Assembly (NCBI GenBank): GCA_937965895.1
Contig: CALCKS010000078.1
Coordinates: 1-10,546, forward strand
Origin: an uncultured Campylobacter sp.
GTDB lineage: Bacteria > Campylobacterota > Campylobacteria > Campylobacterales > Campylobacteraceae
DNA length: 10,546 nt
Direction: 5' to 3'
Shown: piece by piece, positions 6,637 through 10,546 of the stretch
Layout of the letters: each line of letters starts with the position of its first letter
Numbering within the stretch: the stretch's first letter is position 1
Position numbers and translations under genes: made by a program
Notes under the pieces: model-generated
Told to the model about the DNA's origin: nothing
Database searches by the model: none
Seen by the model: the letters and a program-made list of their open reading frames with translations, nothing else

Positions 6637-6852
6637 AAGCGCGAGACGGGCTATGTTTTGCGCTTAAATTTGAACTTTTGGGCTCAAATTTGCATATTTT
6701 TCTACGTCAAATTTCGATTTCCTATAAAAAGACCTGCGTTAAATTTACTTCAAATTCTAATTCGAAAAATTATGACGGTGAGTAAAATTTACTCAAATTT
6801 AACTTAGTTAGAAAGCAAAAGTCCAAATTTACGCTCGCTAGTAAATATAATT
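6637..6852. other. AT-rich gap between convergent genes, no gene seen
   Basis: This gap between the CsgG-like gene and the SGNH gene holds no convincing coding frame. It is packed with AAATTT-containing words (at least six). A short palindrome, TGAGTAAA-A-TTTACTCA at 6779-6795, could be a weak end signal for the leftward acyltransferase operon, but no T run follows it on the minus strand. Confidence 0.5.
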
Positions 6853-7890
6853 TTACTTCGCGTGTAGCTCTTTTGCATATTTTGACTTTTCGAGATTTTC
6901 GATTAGCTTTTGCGTGCGCATATCTCTGGCCTCGGGCACTAGATGAAACCACGTATCGTGCAGAAATTTACGCGGGAAATAGCTATCTTTATAATCGCCG
7001 ATCATCTCAAAGCCGTTATCCTCGATGAGCTTTTTTACGTCTTTTAGAAATTTTTGATTATCCGCGGCGTGCGGGTAGTTTAGGTCGTAGCAGTCGTCGC
7101 CTGCGACGGCCGGGTAGGTAAAGATAAATTTGATCCCCTTTTCGCGCTCAAGCTTTTTCATAAAATTTAAATTTTCTTTGAAAATATCGCTTATACCGAT
7201 TTTGCTACCCGAAAAATCGGTGAAAAATATGTATTTTTGGCACGGCATCTGCGTGTCTTTGGCTTCTTCTACTTTGCCGATGTATTTATAATCGCCGCGT
7301 TCGCCGTTTCTAAAATCCGGCGAAAAATCGTGCACGGCTTGAGGCTTTTTGTTGATAAAGTTATCGAAATTTATCTCAAATGCCGCTATTTCTTTATAGT
7401 CTCTTATTAGCGCGTTTATAAATGCTTGAAACGGGATTTGCGAGATAGTTTTTAGCTTTTCAAAAAACGGTAAATAGTCGTAAAAATGGTGAATCTCAAA
7501 AAAAAGTCCGTAGTAATAAGTATCGGGCGGAACATCGTTGATGTAGTACCTGTACTCCAAAGGTAGGATAAAAATATCTCCTTTATGCGCTAGCTTGGCC
7601 GCTCGGTAGAGTCTGTGGCGTAGCGGATAACCGCCGTGATCGGCTAAATTTATAACCAGCTTGCCAAAGTGCTTTTCAAGCATCTGGGAGTTGATACCGT
7701 GATAGGAGTTTGAGCCGCTTTCGACTATGATACGGTTTTGTTCAGTCGTGTTTGAGATGAGGTAGTTTTTATACGCGTAGTGATGAGCCGACGAAACCCT
7801 GATGAGAAACATTGCAAACGCCATATAAAACGCGATCATAACTAGCGTCAAAATAGGAAGCGTCAAAAGAAAAATTTTATATTTTTTCAA
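6853..7890 (-). CDS. Membrane-anchored SGNH-like protein, partner of the MBOAT acyltransferase
   Basis: This 345-residue protein has one N-terminal membrane segment (about residues 7-30) and a large domain that should face the periplasm. It carries an SGNH-type nucleophile region at 56-67 (VESGSNSYHGIN) and a C-terminal HDTWFHLVPEARDMRT at 311-326, where D312 and H316 would complete the triad, as in DltD/AlgJ/AlgX/PatB-like partners of MBOAT proteins. The likely role is to take an acyl group delivered across the membrane by the MBOAT protein and place it on a glycan; the acceptor is unknown. The start is TTG (7888-7890) with AGGA 6 nt upstream; that AGGA overlaps the TAG stop of the MBOAT gene, and the 8-nt gap points to translational coupling. 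It could be a peptidoglycan O-acetyltransferase like C. jejuni PatB, but no esterase gene (ape1) follows, so a surface polysaccharide is equally possible. Confidence 0.75.
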   Translation of the reverse strand: MKKYKIFLLTLPILTLVMIAFYMAFAMFLIRVSSAHHYAYKNYLISNTTEQNRIIVESGSNSYHGINSQMLEKHFGKLVINLADHGGYPLRHRLYRAAKLAHKGDIFILPLEYRYYINDVPPDTYYYGLFFEIHHFYDYLPFFEKLKTISQIPFQAFINALIRDYKEIAAFEINFDNFINKKPQAVHDFSPDFRNGERGDYKYIGKVEEAKDTQMPCQKYIFFTDFSGSKIGISDIFKENLNFMKKLEREKGIKFIFTYPAVAGDDCYDLNYPHAADNQKFLKDVKKLIEDNGFEMIGDYKDSYFPRKFLHDTWFHLVPEARDMRTQKLIENLEKSKYAKELHAK

Positions 7891-7898
7891 ATTTAATC

Positions 7899-9350
7899 CT
7901 AAAAGTTAAAATACAAAAACGGTGACTCCTGCGCACCGGAGCTAAAAGCAAAAACCAAAGCAAGCAAAAATGCCGTAAACAGCGCGGTAAGAAAGCCAAA
8001 TTTTGCTCTAGTGGCCATTTCGTTCGAGTTTCGCCCAAAAATCGTAACCAAAAGCGTAATACCCATAATAGCGCAAAACGTACCAATGGCTATTTGCGGC
8101 GTTTCCATAAAATTTATTTGATTGTATCCTAGAGAGTTACTTATGTACTCTAAGTAGTTAAAATTTATCTTAACCGAGCTAAAATCAAACATGCCTTTTA
8201 GTACTTTCATCGCGCTATCTAGGTCTCTGGCGCGGAAAAATATCCAAGTGATATTTATAAAATTAAACGTTATAAACCAAGCTAAAAATTTATTCATCGG
8301 GCGAAAATGCGCACCATAAAATCTACAAATCATCATCGCAAACCCGTGTAACGCTCCCCAGATGATAAACATCCAACCAGCCCCGTGCCAAAGTCCGCCT
8401 AGCAAAAATACCGCAAAAACGTTGGCGTAGGTACGGTATTCGCCTCTGCGGTTGCCGCCTAGCGGGATGTAGATGTAGTCGCGTAAAAATCTCGAGAGCG
8501 TCATATGCCATCTGTGCCAAAAGTCTTGGATATTTAGCGCTTTGTAAGGGGAGTTGAAATTTAACGGTAGAACAATGTTAAACATATATGAAATGCCGAT
8601 CGCCATATCGGTGTAACCGCTAAAGTCAAAATATAGCTGAAAAGTATAGCTAAGGCTCGTGATCCACGCCTCGCTCATGCTAAGAGTCGTATAGACGTCA
8701 AAACCGTGAAGGGCAAATCTAGCGAAAAAATCGGCCACTACGACCTTTTTAAAAAGTCCGATCGAAAATAAAAAAAGTCCGATGCTTAAATTTTTATAGT
8801 TTATGTGCTTTAAACGTAAATTTGCAAACTGCGGCATCATCTCGGCGTGGTGGATGATAGGACCGGCTAAAAGATGCGGGAAATACGTAACGAAAAGCGC
8901 GTAGCGAAGGAAGCTGGGCTCTTTTACTTTTTCGTGATAGCAGTCTACTAAAAACGCTATTTGCGTAAATGTAAAAAAGCTGATGCCAAGAGGCAAAACG
9001 ACGTGATGCAGCGGCACGTCGGCGCCGAAAAATCCGTTAAAATTTTCTATCAAAAAGTCGGTGTATTTGTAGTAGGCCAGTAGGGCTAAATTTGCCGCGA
9101 CGCCCGCCCATAAAATAAGCTTTTTGCGAGATGGGTGAGCGCAGAGCAGATGACCGACGTAGAAGTTAAACGTGATCGAACATAAAATAAGCGGGATATA
9201 AATAAAATTCCAATATCCATAAAAAAATAGCGAAGCAACCGTGAGCCAAAAGATACTGAGTTGAACGAATTTGAGTTTATTTAAAACAAAATAAACTCCA
9301 AAAGTAATCGGTAAGAAAAAAACTATAAACGCAAATGAGTTAAAAAGCAT
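7899..9350 (-). CDS. MBOAT family membrane-bound O-acyltransferase (AlgI/PatA/DltB-like)
   Basis: This 483-residue, roughly eleven-helix inner-membrane protein belongs to the bacterial MBOAT group that passes acyl groups, usually acetyl from acetyl-CoA, from cytosol to periplasm. Diagnostic blocks are FQLYFDFSGYTDMAIGISYM (237-256), FWHRWHMTLSRFLRDYIYIP (277-296) followed by LGGNR, and GGLWHGAGWMFIIWGALHG (318-336) with the invariant catalytic His322. The N-terminus MLFNSFAFIVFFLPI is typical and the length is usual for AlgI/PatA. The ATG start has AAGGG 5 nt upstream. It is the first gene of a two-gene operon with the SGNH-like protein. Whether the acceptor is peptidoglycan (PatA-like), an exopolysaccharide (AlgI-like) or another glycan cannot be told from the sequence alone, so I give no symbol. 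Confidence 0.92.
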   Translation of the reverse strand: MLFNSFAFIVFFLPITFGVYFVLNKLKFVQLSIFWLTVASLFFYGYWNFIYIPLILCSITFNFYVGHLLCAHPSRKKLILWAGVAANLALLAYYKYTDFLIENFNGFFGADVPLHHVVLPLGISFFTFTQIAFLVDCYHEKVKEPSFLRYALFVTYFPHLLAGPIIHHAEMMPQFANLRLKHINYKNLSIGLFLFSIGLFKKVVVADFFARFALHGFDVYTTLSMSEAWITSLSYTFQLYFDFSGYTDMAIGISYMFNIVLPLNFNSPYKALNIQDFWHRWHMTLSRFLRDYIYIPLGGNRRGEYRTYANVFAVFLLGGLWHGAGWMFIIWGALHGFAMMICRFYGAHFRPMNKFLAWFITFNFINITWIFFRARDLDSAMKVLKGMFDFSSVKINFNYLEYISNSLGYNQINFMETPQIAIGTFCAIMGITLLVTIFGRNSNEMATRAKFGFLTALFTAFLLALVFAFSSGAQESPFLYFNF

Positions 9351-9376
9351 TTTTACCCTTATTTTAAAAGAGTTTA

Positions 9377-9382
9377 AATATA
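9377..9382 (-). promoter_or_regulatory. Candidate -10 box of the MBOAT-SGNH operon
   Basis: TATATT on the minus strand lies 26 nt before the MBOAT start, inside the partial palindrome GAGTTTAAATATACTC (9370-9385). It is the best -10 match in the 108-bp divergent region; weak evidence. Confidence 0.35.
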
Positions 9383-9424
9383 CTCAAATTTGATTTAAAT
9401 TAAGCTTTTTAAAGCTAAATTCGA

Positions 9425-9430
9425 TAAAAT
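9425..9430 (+). promoter_or_regulatory. Candidate -10 box of ilvD
   Basis: TAAAAT lies 28 nt before the ilvD TTG start. It is preceded by a palindrome, AGCTTT-TT-AAAGCT at 9403-9416, which is T-rich as in Campylobacter promoters and could also be an operator. Position and composition are the only support. Confidence 0.35.
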
Positions 9431-9458
9431 CGCCCAAATTTCACTAAAAGGATTAAAT

Positions 9459-10546
9459 TTGAGAAGCGACATCATTAAAAAAGGCTATACGCGCGCGCCG
9501 CACAGAAGCTTACTAAGAGCGACCGGGCTAAAGGACGAGGACTTTGAAAAGCCCTTCATCGGCGTAGCAAACAGCTTCATCGAGATCATCCCGGGGCACT
9601 TTTTCCTCAACAAATACTCCGAAATTTTAAAAGACGAGATCCGCAAAAACGGCTGCGTACCCTTTGAGTTTAACTGCATCGGCGTGGACGACGGCATCGC
9701 GATGGGGCACAGCGGGATGCTTTACAGCCTACCTAGTCGCGAGCTGATCGCAAACTCCATAGAAACGGTGATGAACGCGCACGCGCTAGACGCTCTCGTA
9801 TGTATGCCAAACTGCGATAAAATCGTGCCCGGCATGGTGATGGGCGCGCTTCGCGTGAACGTGCCGACGGTTTTTGTTAGCGGCGGCCCGATGAAAAAAG
9901 GCTACACCAAAAAAGGCGAGCCGATCGACCTTGCGACTGCGTTTGAGGCGGTGGGTAAATTTGAAACCAAAGAGATCAGCGCCGAGGAGCTAAAAGAGAT
10001 CGAGTGCAATGCCTGTCCGAGCGGGGGCAGCTGCTCGGGGATGTTTACGGCAAACTCGATGAATACGCTGTGCGAAGCGATGGGTATCGCGCTAAAAGGC
10101 AACGGCACCGTGCCTGCGCTTACGCCTGAGCGCGAGGAGCTCATCAGGGAAGCGGGACGCCGTATCTGCGAGATAGCGCTCGATGAAAAATACAAAATCC
10201 GAAATATCGTGAACGAAAAATCGATCCAAAATGCCCTCGTAGTCGATATGGCGATGGGCGGCAGCAGCAACACCGTGCTGCATATCCTGGCTATCGCGCG
10301 CGAAGCGGGAGTAAATTTGCAGATCGCAAGCCTAAACGACATTAGCCGCAAGATCGCCCACATCGCCAAAATCAGCCCTAGCCTGCCAAATATCCACATG
10401 GAGGACATCGACCGCGCGGGCGGGCTAAGCGCCGTGATAAACGAAATTTCACGCCGCGACAACGGGCTGCTGGACCTTGACGCGCCGACGATCACGGGCG
10501 AGAGCCTAGGCGAGCGCGTGGGCGCTAGCGTCATAAAAGACGAAGA
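9459..10546 (+). CDS. ilvD: Dihydroxy-acid dehydratase IlvD, 5' part (runs off right edge)
   Basis: IlvD dehydrates 2,3-dihydroxy-isovalerate and 2,3-dihydroxy-3-methylvalerate to the 2-keto acids in valine, leucine, isoleucine and pantothenate synthesis, in the cytosol with an Fe-S cluster and Mg2+. The frame is open for 362 codons to the edge, about two thirds of the usual 560. It begins (M)RSDIIKKGYTRAPHRSLLRA, the normal family N-terminus, on TTG with AAAGGA 6 nt upstream; no ATG fits. Conserved features are NSFIEIIPGHFFL (38-50), MPNCDK with C119 and K121 (116-121), CPSGGSCSGMFTANSMN with C192 (186-202) and MAMGGSSNTVLH (264-275). The first position carries Gly-His (PGH) instead of the Cys of [2Fe-2S] enzymes, as in E. 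coli IlvD, suggesting the oxygen-sensitive [4Fe-4S] type; this is inference. The gene is visibly GC-richer than the adjacent acyltransferase operon. Confidence 0.96.
   Translation, partial: MRSDIIKKGYTRAPHRSLLRATGLKDEDFEKPFIGVANSFIEIIPGHFFLNKYSEILKDEIRKNGCVPFEFNCIGVDDGIAMGHSGMLYSLPSRELIANSIETVMNAHALDALVCMPNCDKIVPGMVMGALRVNVPTVFVSGGPMKKGYTKKGEPIDLATAFEAVGKFETKEISAEELKEIECNACPSGGSCSGMFTANSMNTLCEAMGIALKGNGTVPALTPEREELIREAGRRICEIALDEKYKIRNIVNEKSIQNALVVDMAMGGSSNTVLHILAIAREAGVNLQIASLNDISRKIAHIAKISPSLPNIHMEDIDRAGGLSAVINEISRRDNGLLDLDAPTITGESLGERVGASVIKDE

Noticed and set aside
6636..6666. TAAGCGC/GCGCTTA inverted repeat after the lipoprotein terminator
   Set aside because: A 7-bp stem with a 17-nt loop is weak, and a much better terminator lies just upstream.
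6770..6952. A 60-codon minus-strand frame overlapping the 3' end of the SGNH gene
   Set aside because: Most of its length overlaps the confident SGNH frame and the rest is AT-rich non-coding DNA; no family resemblance.
7877..8086. A 69-codon frame at the MBOAT-SGNH junction
   Set aside because: It is an out-of-frame reading of the C-terminal MBOAT codons, overlapping two confident genes.
9902..10534. A 210-codon open frame on the minus strand opposite ilvD, plus shorter ones at 9485-9697 and 10092-10283
   Set aside because: They lie wholly antisense to a certain ilvD frame, have Ser/Arg-rich unfamily-like translations and arise from the GC-rich codon use of that gene.

Overview
The window looks like a chromosomal segment of a Campylobacter, probably from the GC-richer oral group (rectus/showae/curvus-like). 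The main reasons are the near-verbatim Campylobacter hook protein FlgE, a ThyX with the epsilonproteobacterial form of the motif, an IlvD of Campylobacter type, and intergenic DNA full of AAATTT/TCAAATTTGA words. The species assignment is inference. No tRNA, rRNA, CRISPR array, insertion sequence or phage gene is visible.

Layout from left to right. (1) Minus strand: the 5' part of an unrecognised cytosolic protein that seems to start on an ATA codon (1-373), then thyX (476-1108), then a strong intrinsic terminator that closes flgE, then flgE (1198-3549) behind a textbook sigma-54 promoter (3589-3607). (2) A 286-bp gap holds that promoter and a long imperfect inverted repeat (about 3719-3820). 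(3) Minus strand: an NhaC-type Na+/H+ antiporter family protein (3836-5176) and a small secreted Asp/Tyr/Arg-rich protein (5261-5656). (4) Plus strand, divergent from the last gene: a CsgG/HfaB-like lipoprotein (5769-6587) with its own terminator. (5) Minus strand: a two-gene operon of an MBOAT membrane O-acyltransferase (7899-9350) followed 8 nt later by a membrane-anchored SGNH-like protein (6853-7890). (6) Plus strand, divergent from that operon: ilvD, starting with TTG and running off the right edge (9459-10546).

Functionally the genes are mostly independent: dTMP synthesis, the flagellar hook, ion or organic-ion exchange, envelope proteins and branched-chain amino acid synthesis. Two neighbourhoods suggest cooperation. 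The MBOAT and SGNH proteins very likely act in sequence to carry an acyl group across the inner membrane onto a periplasmic or surface glycan. The CsgG-like lipoprotein and the divergent small secreted protein share one 112-bp promoter region, so they may be co-regulated; no curli subunit gene is present.

Most of the window is ordinary housekeeping or envelope content. The items most worth a second look are the ATA start, the long inverted repeat at 3719-3820, the unassigned acyltransferase pair, and the CsgG-like protein with its divergent small partner. I see no clear evidence of a wholly new multi-gene system.
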